A stretch of 64,000 nucleotides of DNA from Fibrella aestuarina BUZ 2 (GTDB taxonomy: Bacteria > Bacteroidota > Bacteroidia > Cytophagales > Spirosomataceae), in assembly GCF_000331105.1 (NCBI RefSeq), contig NC_020054.1, positions 3,656,478 through 3,720,477 on the forward strand, read 5' to 3'. The notes under the pieces are model-generated. The model had not been told where the DNA came from, did not search any database, and saw nothing but the letters and a program-made list of their open reading frames with translations. Of the stretch, positions 44,599-53,183 are shown in pieces. The position numbers were made by a program, and so were the translations under genes. Numbering within the stretch: position 1 is the first letter of the stretch; every line of letters begins with the position of its first letter.

Positions 44599-45428
44599 GA
44601 AAATGATAAGCTACGGTGGGCAATGCCCCGGTAAGGAAAAAAGCCCTGAATGGGTAATGTCTTCGGGCGGCAGCCATCAGTCGGTTTTATCGGGGATGTG
44701 AGGCGGATGGCCGTTATTAGCCGAAATTGTTTCTAACTCATAGGTGAGCGCTATTGGATTTTAGCTGATTTTGTCTGGGCTGATCACACGTTTATTCGGG
44801 AAAAATAGAGCCATATGGATTCGATTAAGGTAAATACAATTTACGTTAGTCAGTGGCAAAGAATATACCAACGAACGCAAGAAAAGGCTGGGTTTTGTTG
44901 AGATATTTAATAAACTCACTATTAATGAAGGATACGCTATTTAAGTTTATTGTATAGTATATTAGTAAACAGAATTTGGGTGTTAACAAATGCTATACCA
45001 AAGCGCATTTACGTATATATTTATAGTCCGAATTGTAGTTTTTGTGAATGTCAAAACTTACTTATAAGTTATTGAAAAACAACTAGTTAAATTCAGCATA
45101 CGTTTGTGAAGTCATGCATAGTGTTCTAGTAAGCAGATGGTTCTTGCCGTTGTCATAGTCGTATATTATTCATATAAGGTAAGTAGGTAGATAATCATTT
45201 GTTAAGAATCAGGTAATCTTAGCGTAGCTGGACGAAGTCATCACTAATTTTAGCGGTTTTGTGAGATTTTGCCTTCGGTTCTATCAAGAATTTTACAATC
45301 AAAACACCACTTCGCTTTTAGTAAATATATTCATTGGAAAAATAAATTTGCTGAAAATCGTTGACCCATTTGTTGATGAAGTAGGCCGATGGACAAAGTA
45401 AAAAACCTGGTTACCACAAACAAAAAAT
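44599..45428. other. AT-rich gene-free region
   Basis: About 830 bp with no open frame longer than about 30 codons that looks real. It is strikingly AT-richer than the rest of the window, with stretches such as TTTATTGTATAGTATATTAG and AAATATATTCATTGG. No tRNA-like or strong inverted repeat was found inside it. It could be a leftover of an old insertion, or a large regulatory region; the sequence alone does not decide. Confidence 0.5.
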
Positions 45429-45458
45429 AAGGCCAGCAGAGATCAATCTGCTGGCCTT
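45429..45458 (-). terminator. Rho-independent terminator after the ALDH gene
   Basis: A 12-bp perfect stem (AAGGCCAGCAGA/TCTGCTGGCCTT) with a 6-nt loop. On the minus strand it is followed by a T-rich run (ATTTTTTGTTTG), the classical pattern. Confidence 0.9.
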
Positions 45459-45491
45459 GTAGGGGAGAAAGGAACGCTGTCGGATGTGAGA

Positions 45492-47015
45492 CTATAGCTC
45501 AAAGGTTATCCCCTGCGCCAATGGTAGCGTCGTGCCGTAATTGAGCGTGTTGGTCTGGCGGCGCATGTAGGCTTTCCAGGCATCGGAGCCCGACTCACGC
45601 CCACCGCCCGTTTCTTTTTCGCCACCAAACGCGCCGCCAATTTCGGCCCCCGAGGTACCAATGTTTACGTTGGCGATCCCGCAATCGGAGCCTGCCGCGC
45701 TCAGGAACTGCTCGGCTTCGCGCAGGTTCAACGTGAAAATGGCGGATGAGAGGCCCTGAGGGACGCCGTTTTGAAGGCTGATGGCCTCGTCCAGTGTTTT
45801 GTAGGGGATCAGGTAGAGGATGGGGGCAAACGTCTCGCGCTGCACCACGGGCCACTCGTTCTGGGCGTTGGCCACGCAGGGTTTTACGTAACAACCCGAC
45901 TCATACCCCGGCCCGCTCAACGTACCTGGCTCGACCACAAACGTACCGCCCGATGCCCGAATCTCATCGACGGCTTTCTGGTAACCCGCTACGGCGTCTT
46001 TGTCGATCAGGGGGCCGACATGAATACCCGCTTCGAGCGGATCGCCGATGTGCAACTGAGCGTAGGCGCTGGCAAGGCGGCGGCGCACATCGGCCAGAAT
46101 GCTTTCGTGAACGATCAGGCGGCGGGTGGTGGTGCAGCGTTGGCCGGCGGTACCGACGGCCCCGAACACAATCGCGGGAATGGCCAGGTCGAGATCGGCG
46201 TGGGGTGAGACGATAATGGCGTTGTTGCCCCCCAACTCAAGCAGGCTACGGCCCATGCGTTCGGCTACGGCCATGCCCACGGCCCGGCCCATCCGGGTGC
46301 TGCCCGTGGCGGATACCAGCGCTACACGCGGGTCGCGGGCGAGCCACTCACCCACCTCGCGGCCACCCGTCACCAGGCATGATACGCCTTCGGGCAAGTC
46401 GTTGTTGCGCAATACATCCTGAATGATCTGCTGGCAAGCCAGGGCCGTCAGCGGGGTTTTCTCGGAGGGTTTCCAGATGCACACGTCACCGCATACCCAG
46501 GCGAGCATGGCATTCCACGACCAGACGGCCACCGGGAAATTAAAGGCCGAAATGATACCGACCAGCCCCAGCGGGTGCCACTGCTCATACATCCGGTGGG
46601 CGGGCCGCTCGGAATGCATCGAAAGACCATACAACTGCCGCGACTGACCGACTGCAAAATCGCAGATGTCGATGATTTCCTGGACTTCGCCCAGTCCTTC
46701 GGGGAGTGATTTGCCCATCTCGAAGCTAACCAATCGACCTAAATCGTTTTTATAGGCCCGAAACTGCTCGCCCATTTGCCGGACGATCTCGCCCCGGCGG
46801 GGTGCCGGTACGTTGCGCCACTGCTGAAAGGCCGTTTGGGCCGTTTCGATCACGCGGTCGTAGTCGGCGCGGGTGGACGTGTAGACGCGGGCGATCAGGC
46901 TGCCGTCAACGGGCGAGTACGAGTCGATGGTTTTGTCGGTCGAATGCCAGAACTGCTGCCCGGTACTGGTGCCGGGCTTAGTGCTGTGTTGAGGAACGGG
47001 AAGGATGTTGTTCAT
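45492..47015 (-). CDS. Aldehyde dehydrogenase, ALDH7-like (aminoadipate-semialdehyde type)
   Basis: An NAD(P)-dependent aldehyde dehydrogenase of 507 residues starting at the ATG at 47015 (MNNILPVPQHS). Residues of the ALDH fold are visible: cofactor region GIISAFNFPVAVWSWNAML, glutamate in RSLLELGGNNAIIV, nucleophilic cysteine in GTAGQRCTTTRRL, and QRETFAPILYLIPY. The GQRCTTTRRL form is characteristic of the ALDH7/antiquitin group, which oxidises alpha-aminoadipate semialdehyde in lysine catabolism or protects against aldehyde stress. No lysine-degradation partners are in the window, so the substrate is inferred only from the motif. Confidence 0.92.
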   Translation of the reverse strand: MNNILPVPQHSTKPGTSTGQQFWHSTDKTIDSYSPVDGSLIARVYTSTRADYDRVIETAQTAFQQWRNVPAPRRGEIVRQMGEQFRAYKNDLGRLVSFEMGKSLPEGLGEVQEIIDICDFAVGQSRQLYGLSMHSERPAHRMYEQWHPLGLVGIISAFNFPVAVWSWNAMLAWVCGDVCIWKPSEKTPLTALACQQIIQDVLRNNDLPEGVSCLVTGGREVGEWLARDPRVALVSATGSTRMGRAVGMAVAERMGRSLLELGGNNAIIVSPHADLDLAIPAIVFGAVGTAGQRCTTTRRLIVHESILADVRRRLASAYAQLHIGDPLEAGIHVGPLIDKDAVAGYQKAVDEIRASGGTFVVEPGTLSGPGYESGCYVKPCVANAQNEWPVVQRETFAPILYLIPYKTLDEAISLQNGVPQGLSSAIFTLNLREAEQFLSAAGSDCGIANVNIGTSGAEIGGAFGGEKETGGGRESGSDAWKAYMRRQTNTLNYGTTLPLAQGITFEL

Positions 47016-47211
47016 GAAGCGAAACGTGAAACTGGATTGGGGCAAAAGTGGGGAATGGCGCGCAATGCTGCAACCGCCAGTGTGCTGAAGAGACCTAAGT
47101 CGACCGTAGGATAAGAGCGCTGTCGGGATGATAGTGCGTTTGTCGAAGCAGCGTAGCTTCGTCATTCAGGCGAGTTTAGTCTCACTTAACCCTCGTCGGT
47201 AGGTTGCATCA

Positions 47212-47679
47212 ATGAGAAATAAATTCGTCCTGGCTCAGCGCGGTCTTTCGGTAGTGCTGCTAATGTGGCTGCTACTGAGCAGTTGTTCAAAGAAAAATGA
47301 TGTGGTTGACCCGCGCGATGCCTATGTAGGTACATGGGTGCTAAGCAGTATTGTGATCAGCGGTGCTTCCTAAACAGTAACGCCCGATGAGATTATCATC
47401 GATAAGGCATCTGCTCAAACAGATATAACGATCAAGAACTTCTTTTCAGACGACCTGCCTGCTACGGCCAATGGATCGGGCTACATAGCCACAAATGCAA
47501 ATATTAACACGGGGCAAATAACCACGTTTGCTGATAAATCAACGGCAACGGTTTATCTACAAAACCTGACAGCGACGACCACGTCCAACAGTCAGTTGTC
47601 TATAACGTATACGTTTGCCGCTCAATCATCGACCACGAAAGGCACAGCGCCGGTCGTTGAAACATACACCAAGAAGTAA
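47212..47679 (+). pseudogene. Lipoprotein gene broken by a single in-frame TAA
   Basis: The frame from 47212 (MRNKFVLAQRGLSVVLLMWL, lipobox LLSSC, then SKKNDVVDPRDAYVGTWVLS) ends at a TAA at 47371-47373, codon 54. The same frame continues after it for another 101 codons with good coding character (TVTPDEIIIDKASAQTDITI through VVETYTKK) to a real stop at 47679. It is the upstream tandem paralogue of 47693-48154: both share the KKN-DPRD-YxGTWV start and the same total length. A recent nonsense mutation or a sequencing error are the two explanations. Confidence 0.75.
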
Positions 47680-47692
47680 ATCCGGCTGCATC

Positions 47693-48154
47693 ATGCTAGG
47701 TCGACTCCATATATTGCTGTTACTAGCGGCCTGTCTGACGCTGTTGCTTGCAGGTAGCTGCGCCAAAAAGAACAATGATCCTGACCCGCGCGATGGGTAT
47801 ATAGGTACGTGGGTTGAGAAAACAACAAACGGCGTACCCGCCCGAGCCGGTCTAGAGGATGTGCTGACGATTTCAAAAACGGGAACCACCACGATGAGCG
47901 TCGATGGCCTCATTCGGGCGGGGGCGTTTACCGTGTCGCCGGTTAGTGCGGGGTCAGGCTACAAGGCCGATAACACGCCTATTACGTCGGGCACCGAGTT
48001 TCTTTTCCTCGACGGCTCCAAGGGCAACGTCACGCTCGATAAGCTGACCATGGTGGTATCGGGTGATCAACTCACAATGACGTATTCGTTTTCGGCTAAA
48101 TCGGCCACGCAGAATGCTGGCGAAGATTATGTCGAGATTTTGACGAAACGCTAG
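47693..48154 (+). CDS. Small lipoprotein (lipocalin-like?), intact tandem copy
   Basis: A protein of 153 residues starting at the ATG at 47693 (MLGRLHILLLLAACLTLLLAG), with lipobox LAGSC followed by AKKNNDPDPRDGYIGTWVEK. The body looks beta-rich and ends LTMTYSFSAKSATQNAGEDYVEILTKR. The architecture DxYxGTW followed by a short barrel-like chain resembles lipocalin-like domains of Bacteroidota lipoproteins, but I would not assign it. It lies 13 bp after the broken copy, on the same strand, and probably arose by tandem duplication. Confidence 0.75.
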   Translation: MLGRLHILLLLAACLTLLLAGSCAKKNNDPDPRDGYIGTWVEKTTNGVPARAGLEDVLTISKTGTTTMSVDGLIRAGAFTVSPVSAGSGYKADNTPITSGTEFLFLDGSKGNVTLDKLTMVVSGDQLTMTYSFSAKSATQNAGEDYVEILTKR

Positions 48155-48165
48155 ACGACGCCACT

Positions 48166-48205
48166 AAGAAAGGGCTGACCGCAAACAAGCCGTCAGCCCT
48201 TTCTT
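48166..48205 (+). terminator. 14-bp hairpin after the lipoprotein gene
   Basis: AAGAAAGGGCTGAC (48166-48179) and GTCAGCCCTTTCTT (48192-48205) form a perfect stem with a 12-nt loop, 12 bp after the stop codon. It also contains the GGCTGAC word found in several other hairpins. Confidence 0.75.
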
Positions 48206-48249
48206 GTTTCTGCAAATGCTGCGTCCGACAGATAGGCTACTACATCGGT

Positions 48250-49485
48250 CTATGACAATCGGTCTTTGAAGCTATCGTAGCCGTATTGCCGCACGATCTG
48301 CAGCGAACCGTCTTCTTTGTGAATGACAATGGCAGGCAGGTTGACGCCGTTGAAGGTGGAGGTTTTCACCATTGTGTAGTGAATCATATCCTCGAAAACG
48401 AGCCGATCGCCCACCTGTAGCGGCGCGTCGAAGCTGTAGTCGCCCATGAAATCACCGGCGAGGCAGGTCATGCCCCCAAGGCGATACGTGGGCTTACCCG
48501 CTACCGGCTCCTGATACGCCCCCCGGATGCGGGGCTTGTAGGGCATTTCGAGCGTGTCGGGCATGTGAGCCGCAAACGATGTGTCCAGTACGGCCACCTC
48601 GATGCCCTGACTATCGAATACGTCGAGCACCGTACTGACCAGCACGCCCGTTTGCCAGGCAATGGCTGAACCGGGCTCCATCAGCACATCGACGTTGTAT
48701 TTTTCGCGAAAGGCCTTCAGCAGCCCAATCAAGTGGTTTGTGTCGTAGCCTTCGCGGGTCATGAGGTGCCCGCCCCCCATGTTCACCCAGTTGGCCTGAT
48801 ATAGCAGGTCGCCGAAGCGCTCTTCCAGAGCCGCCAGGGTGCGTTCGAGCGTGTACGAGTCGTTTTCGCAGAGGGTATGAAAATGCAATCCTTCCAGGCC
48901 TTCAGGTAGCTGATCGGGCAGTTTGTCGCGCGTGACGCCAAGCCGTGACCCCGGCACGCAGGGGTTGTACATATCCGTCGCTACCTCGGAGTACTGCGGA
49001 TTGACGCGGATACCGAAAGAGGGTTTGTGGGCCTGAGGTTGGGTGCCCACGGGTAAGGTGTACCCTATCGCCTTATCCTTGAATGTCTCCCACTGACTCC
49101 AGGAGTTGAAGGTGATGTGGCTGCTGCGGGCGAGAATCTCGTCGAACTCATCGTCGCGGTAGGCAGGTACGTAGGTGTGGGCCTGCACGCCCATATACTC
49201 GTTGACGAGCTTGATTTCGTTGAGGCTGCTGGCCGTGGCGCCGCTCAGGTATTCGCGCACCAACGGGAAAGCGCTGAACATCGAAAACCCTTTGAGGGCC
49301 AGAATAATCGTGACGCCGGCTTCCCGTTGCACCCGGTCGATCAGCTCTAGATTAGCCCGGAGTTTGGCTTCATCGAGAACAAAAGCGGGGGAGGGCACCG
49401 CTTCTGGCGAAAAGGGCCGTGTTTCCAGGGCTATTTGTGGCGAAGCTGCCGACGAAGTCTGAGGCTCAGCATGTGGTGTTGTCAT
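48250..49485 (-). CDS. nspC: Carboxynorspermidine decarboxylase
   Basis: A PLP-dependent (fold III) decarboxylase of 411 residues that makes spermidine or norspermidine from the carboxy intermediate. The PLP lysine is K65 in IILALKGFSMFSAF, and the later motifs are GLHFHTLCENDSY, NMGGGHLMTREGYD, VLMEPGSAIAWQTG and GGMTCLAGDFMGDYSF. The family's C-terminal cysteine is present in the last of these. It forms a pathway with N-carbamoylputrescine amidase (60383-61252), which makes putrescine. The first step, carboxynorspermidine synthase, is not in the window. A -7 box abuts its ATG. Confidence 0.95.
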   Translation of the reverse strand: MTTPHAEPQTSSAASPQIALETRPFSPEAVPSPAFVLDEAKLRANLELIDRVQREAGVTIILALKGFSMFSAFPLVREYLSGATASSLNEIKLVNEYMGVQAHTYVPAYRDDEFDEILARSSHITFNSWSQWETFKDKAIGYTLPVGTQPQAHKPSFGIRVNPQYSEVATDMYNPCVPGSRLGVTRDKLPDQLPEGLEGLHFHTLCENDSYTLERTLAALEERFGDLLYQANWVNMGGGHLMTREGYDTNHLIGLLKAFREKYNVDVLMEPGSAIAWQTGVLVSTVLDVFDSQGIEVAVLDTSFAAHMPDTLEMPYKPRIRGAYQEPVAGKPTYRLGGMTCLAGDFMGDYSFDAPLQVGDRLVFEDMIHYTMVKTSTFNGVNLPAIVIHKEDGSLQIVRQYGYDSFKDRLS

Positions 49486-49489
49486 GCCA

Positions 49490-49497
49490 CAAAATTA
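49490..49497 (-). promoter_or_regulatory. -7 box TAATTTTG directly before the nspC ATG
   Basis: On the minus strand an exact TAnnTTTG ends four bases before the start codon. If used, the message would be leaderless. Confidence 0.4.
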
Positions 49498-49556
49498 CCC
49501 CAAAACGATGTAAGTCCGGGCCGGAATTCTGTAAAAGCGAGGGGGTAGGGAAGGCG

Positions 49557-49564
49557 TACCTTTG
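49557..49564 (+). promoter_or_regulatory. -7 box TACCTTTG upstream of the copper-cluster genes
   Basis: Exact TAnnTTTG match about 105 bp upstream of the HMA-MauE ATG, giving a leader of about 100 nt. It is the best promoter candidate for the cluster; no -33 TTTG is clear. Confidence 0.4.
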
Positions 49565-49668
49565 TGCACAGATTCGTCAAGTCCGAGGTACAAAAGCCAA
49601 TGTCTGCTGTTATGAAAGCAGGCCGCAAGGCCCGCCGTTGGCAACGTACCTGAAACACGCTGGAAATC

Positions 49669-50460
49669 ATGATTCATACTTATAAACTTGATGGCATGCA
49701 CTGCGGCTCCTGCGTACAGAGCGTGCAGGAAGCCTTACAGGCGGTCGACGGCGTCAAAAAAGTGGCCGTCTCGCTAAACCCGCAGGAGGCGGTCGTGAGC
49801 ATGGCCCGCCACATCGACACCGCCACGCTGGACCGGGCCGTTAAAAAAGCCGGTGCCTACACCCTGACCGACGAGGTGCAGGTCATCGACACGATGGGCC
49901 AGCACGCGGGCAACGCCAAAGCCGACGTGCTGATGATGCCTGCCGAACTGAATGACCTGGCCGAACCGTCGTTGACGACCTACAAGCCACTGCTGATTAT
50001 TCTGGCCTTTATTCTGGGCGTAACGGCGCTGGTTGAGGTCCGGTTGGGAGCCTTCACGCTGGGTACGTTCGACGCTATGCGGGCGATGGGTACGTTCATG
50101 GCCGGCTTCTTTCTGGTGTTTTCGTTTTTCAAACTGCTCGACATCGAAGGGTTTGCCCGCAGTTACCGCATGTACGACATCGTGGCGAAAGCCATTCCCG
50201 GCTACGGGTACGTGTATCCGTTTATCGAACTGGCCCTGGGTGCCGCTTACCTCACCAATGTTAACCCTGTGCTTACCAATTGGGTTACGTTGGTAGTGAT
50301 GAGTATCAGCCTGGTTGGCGTGGTCAAAAGTGTACTCGACAAGAAGAAGATCCGTTGCGCCTGCCTGGGGTCGGTGTTTAACCTGCCTATGACGACGGTG
50401 ACGATCGTCGAAGACAGCCTGATGATCGGGATGGCGGCCCTGATGCTGATCATGCAGTAG
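49669..50460 (+). CDS. HMA domain fused to a MauE-like membrane domain
   Basis: A protein of 263 residues. The N-terminal heavy-metal-associated domain (1-70) has the metal-binding pair in GMHCGSCVQSVQEAL, C13-x2-C16 by eye. After a linker, four membrane helices (about 105-263) resemble MauE/DoxX-type quinol- or thiol-linked proteins: LLIILAFILGVTALVEV, GTFMAGFFLVFSFFKLLDI, YPFIELALGAAYLTN and WVTLVVMSISLVGVV. A conserved Cys pair follows in KKKIRCACLGSVFNLPMTT, typical of MauE. Proteins of this design occur in Bacteroidota copper loci and could pass copper or reduce thiols. It begins the run of metal genes. Confidence 0.85.
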   Translation: MIHTYKLDGMHCGSCVQSVQEALQAVDGVKKVAVSLNPQEAVVSMARHIDTATLDRAVKKAGAYTLTDEVQVIDTMGQHAGNAKADVLMMPAELNDLAEPSLTTYKPLLIILAFILGVTALVEVRLGAFTLGTFDAMRAMGTFMAGFFLVFSFFKLLDIEGFARSYRMYDIVAKAIPGYGYVYPFIELALGAAYLTNVNPVLTNWVTLVVMSISLVGVVKSVLDKKKIRCACLGSVFNLPMTTVTIVEDSLMIGMAALMLIMQ

Positions 50461-50516
50461 GCGGCTACCAGATGGCGCCCCTGCCAGCGATTGCGTATAG
50501 ATTGACTCAACGACTT

Positions 50517-51995
50517 ATGAAGAAAAAAAGCTTAACCGGCTTCTTGCTGATCGCGATGGCCCTGACGGCGTCGGCGCAACATCAGCACCACGACGGGCAC
50601 ACGATGCAGGCCAAACCGGCTCCGCCAGCCTCCTCGACGGTAGCCCCGGATACGACCAAAAAACGGGCTGCCACCAACCACGCGATGATGGATCACAGCC
50701 AGATGAACCACGGAGGCATGCACAGCCAACCGGGCAATGGGTCGAAGGGGGACATCAGCTTTGCGCCGATGGGCAGCATGTCGCACGCGCTGTCGCGGAA
50801 TCTACCTATGAACCGCAACGGCTCAGGTACGTCGTGGATGCCCGATCGGACGCCGATGTATGCCTACATGAAGCATTCGATGAGCGACAACAAGTGGATG
50901 TACATGCTGCACTACAGCGTGTTTCTGCGGCATACCAACCAGAATTTTACCAACCCAACCGGGCGCGGTCGCGAAGCGCGGATTGATGCCCCCAACTGGG
51001 CAATGGGCATGGCACAACGCACCGTGGGCAAACGGGGCCTGTTTACGGCCAAACTCATGGTGTCGCTCGACCCGCTGACGGTGGGGAATGGCGGCTACCC
51101 GCTTCTGTTCCAGACGGGCGAATCATTCCGGGGGCAACCGCTCGTCGACCGTCAACACCCGCATGATCTGTTTTCGGAGCTGTCGGTATCCTATAGCCAC
51201 GCCTTTAGCCGCGATGCTGATGCGTTTGTGTACGTGGGTTACCCGGGCGAGCCGGCACTGGGCGCTCCGGCCTTCATGCACCGGATTTCGTCGTTCAATA
51301 ATCCCGATTCGCCCCTGAGTCACCACTGGATCGACGCCACGCACATTACGTTCGGGGTAGCCACGGCGGGTTTTCGGTATAAGATTGCCAAACTGGAAGT
51401 GTCGAGCTTCACGGGCCGCGAACCCGACGAGTTTCGGTACAACTTCGATCGGCCCCGCTTCGATAGCTATTCGTATCGCGTCTCGGTGAACCCCACGGCG
51501 GGGCTGGCGCTGCAATTTTCGCAGGGGATGATTAAAAGCCCCGAATTGCTTCATGCTGGCGAAGATGTAAGCCGGACAACAGCCTCTTTGTTGCACAGCG
51601 CGCAGTTCGGCGCAGGTGATCGCTACATTACGTCGTCGCTGATCTGGGGAATGAACAGTCACGATGGTGTAAATGAAAACGCGTATCTGGCCGAAACCAG
51701 CCTGCAACTGGGGCGTCTGGCGCTGTATGGCCGCTACGAAAACGTGACCAAATCGATTGACGAGCTTGGCCTGTCGGCTACGACTGCCGAAGCTGCCGAC
51801 CACACGCTGGTCAACATCGATAACCTGACGCTGGGTACCAACTGGCGCCTGTTACGCATGGCCAACACCGATCTGGCCGTTGGGACGCAACTGACGGTTG
51901 GTTTGCCGAGTGCAACGCTGCGGCCTTTATATGGCAACGCACCCCTGTCGGGACAACTGTATCTGCGCCTGACACCCGCGCTGCTCGTTAATTAG
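50517..51995 (+). CDS. His/Met-rich outer-membrane protein (copper-related)
   Basis: A protein of 492 residues starting at the ATG at 50517, signal peptide MKKKSLTGFLLIAMALTASA. The first 70 mature residues are rich in His and Met (QHQHHDGHTMQAKPAP, MMDHSQMNHGGMHSQPGN), a typical copper-binding composition. The rest has barrel-like strands (SVFLRHTNQNF, SVSYSHAFSRDADAFVYVG) and ends LSGQLYLRLTPALLVN. It probably binds or passes copper at the outer membrane. It follows the HMA-MauE gene by 56 bp and is very likely co-transcribed. Confidence 0.8.
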   Translation: MKKKSLTGFLLIAMALTASAQHQHHDGHTMQAKPAPPASSTVAPDTTKKRAATNHAMMDHSQMNHGGMHSQPGNGSKGDISFAPMGSMSHALSRNLPMNRNGSGTSWMPDRTPMYAYMKHSMSDNKWMYMLHYSVFLRHTNQNFTNPTGRGREARIDAPNWAMGMAQRTVGKRGLFTAKLMVSLDPLTVGNGGYPLLFQTGESFRGQPLVDRQHPHDLFSELSVSYSHAFSRDADAFVYVGYPGEPALGAPAFMHRISSFNNPDSPLSHHWIDATHITFGVATAGFRYKIAKLEVSSFTGREPDEFRYNFDRPRFDSYSYRVSVNPTAGLALQFSQGMIKSPELLHAGEDVSRTTASLLHSAQFGAGDRYITSSLIWGMNSHDGVNENAYLAETSLQLGRLALYGRYENVTKSIDELGLSATTAEAADHTLVNIDNLTLGTNWRLLRMANTDLAVGTQLTVGLPSATLRPLYGNAPLSGQLYLRLTPALLVN

Positions 51996-52065
51996 GCACG
52001 GGGTACGTATTGGTTTGGGTCTAGGGTCAGTCGATTGGTTTTAAGTTCACAGAACAATTTTGAGT

Positions 52066-52656
52066 ATGTCAGCCTGCATAGCCAATACAGACGTGGTCGC
52101 CAAAGTACAGCCTGTCGTTAAGTGGTTGTTACTGTTTATAGCTACTAGCTTACTAGCTATAATCGACAGTCACGCGCAAGAATGACTGGCTGTAAACCAT
52201 GCCGCCCTGTCTGATTTGAGTCGGCAACTGGCCAACTTAAAGGTTGGTTATCGGTATCCCGAAAACACTTATGAGGTGGTGACCCTTTCCTTCAAATTAA
52301 CAGAGCAGGGTACGTTGGATACGCTGGCCTTTTCAACGAATACACCTACTGAGTTTATCACAAGGGCGCGAACTGCGCTGAATGAGCAAAATGGCCGTTG
52401 GGGAAACCCTGAGGCCCTGAAAGGTTTGGTAAACGGTAAATGGCTGATCAGCCACTATTATTTGGAGGGATATACTGAAAACCCGACGGAATCGGACAAA
52501 GGACGGAGGGAGGCGTTTCTTGCGGCTTTCCAACGAGAAAACGAGTTGTTTCTGTGCTCGTCTGGTCTGGACCACCCATACCGCTGTCAAACCTACTACC
52601 TGATTGGCCGTGATTTTATCCTATTTCCACCCTTTCATTTTAGTGTAAAGCGGTAA
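52066..52656 (+). pseudogene. Exported-protein gene with an in-frame TGA just after its signal peptide
   Basis: From the ATG at 52066 the frame encodes a signal peptide (VVKWLLLFIATSLLAIIDSHAQ) and then meets TGA at 52183-52185, codon 40. Without interruption of phase it continues through LAVNHAALSDLSRQLANLKV and 116 more codons to TAA at 52656, ending FHFSVKR. The downstream piece alone would start at a TTG (52216) and lack an export signal. The family was not recognised. It lies within the copper cluster but has no metal-binding residues of note. A nonsense mutation or a sequencing error is likely. Confidence 0.65.
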
Positions 52657-52735
52657 CAGACGTTTTGCAATGAGTAATCGGTGTACTAAGAATGTTGTTT
52701 CCTATTTCAATCATCACCCTTAAACAACCCCGGAC

Positions 52736-53086
52736 ATGACGAACATGACTCACGCCCACAGCCACCCCGACACCTGTTTCACCTGCGCTGAAGCCTGCGA
52801 ACGCTGCGTTACGGCCTGCCTCGAAATGGGCGATCAGGACAGCAAGCACCACGACCTGACCTTGTGCATTCAATTGTGCCGCGACTGCGCCGATATCTGC
52901 ACGCTCTGCGGTCGGCTCGACGCGCGTGGATCGCAGTTTTCGAAACAATTTATGCAGCTTTGCGCCGATGTGTGCGAGGCTTGCGCGACCGAATGCGAAA
53001 AACACGCTGACCACCACGCCCATTGCAAAGCTTGCGCTGAGGCCTGCCGTCGTTGCGCCGAGGAATGTCGGCAGATGGCGAACTAG
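52736..53086 (+). CDS. Four-helix-bundle copper-binding protein (Csp-like, DUF326)
   Basis: A protein of 116 residues with about 17 cysteines and a dozen histidines. Cysteines occur in CxxC and CxxxC spacings along helices: CFTCAEACERCVTAC, CIQLCRDCADICTLC, CADVCEACATEC and CKACAEACRRCAEEC. This is the pattern of the copper-storage (Csp) family, in which four helices line a core with many Cu(I) ions. There is no signal peptide, so it resembles the cytosolic Csp3 type. It sits between the outer-membrane copper gene and the secreted HMA gene, which supports a copper role. Confidence 0.92.
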   Translation: MTNMTHAHSHPDTCFTCAEACERCVTACLEMGDQDSKHHDLTLCIQLCRDCADICTLCGRLDARGSQFSKQFMQLCADVCEACATECEKHADHHAHCKACAEACRRCAEECRQMAN

Positions 53087-53183
53087 CTATAACCGATTGA
53101 CTGTTAATTGTCTATAGTAGGCCTTACCCCCTCAGATGTGGATACGACGAGGTGTTAAGGCCGCCAACCAGTACCTTACCAAC

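Noticed and set aside
44816..44902. Tiny open frame MDSIKVNTIYVSQWQRIYQR in the AT-rich gap
   Set aside because: Only 28 codons, with no start context and no detectable domain; not enough to call a gene.
49419..49685. 88-codon plus-strand frame between nspC and the HMA-MauE gene
   Set aside because: It overlaps the N-terminal coding region of nspC and the start of the HMA-MauE gene and has no family character.
47371..52185. Reassigned stop codons
   Set aside because: The two in-frame stops are different (TAA and TGA), and both codons are used as normal terminators by many genes here (for example TAA in galK and TGA in ftsE), so code reassignment is unlikely.
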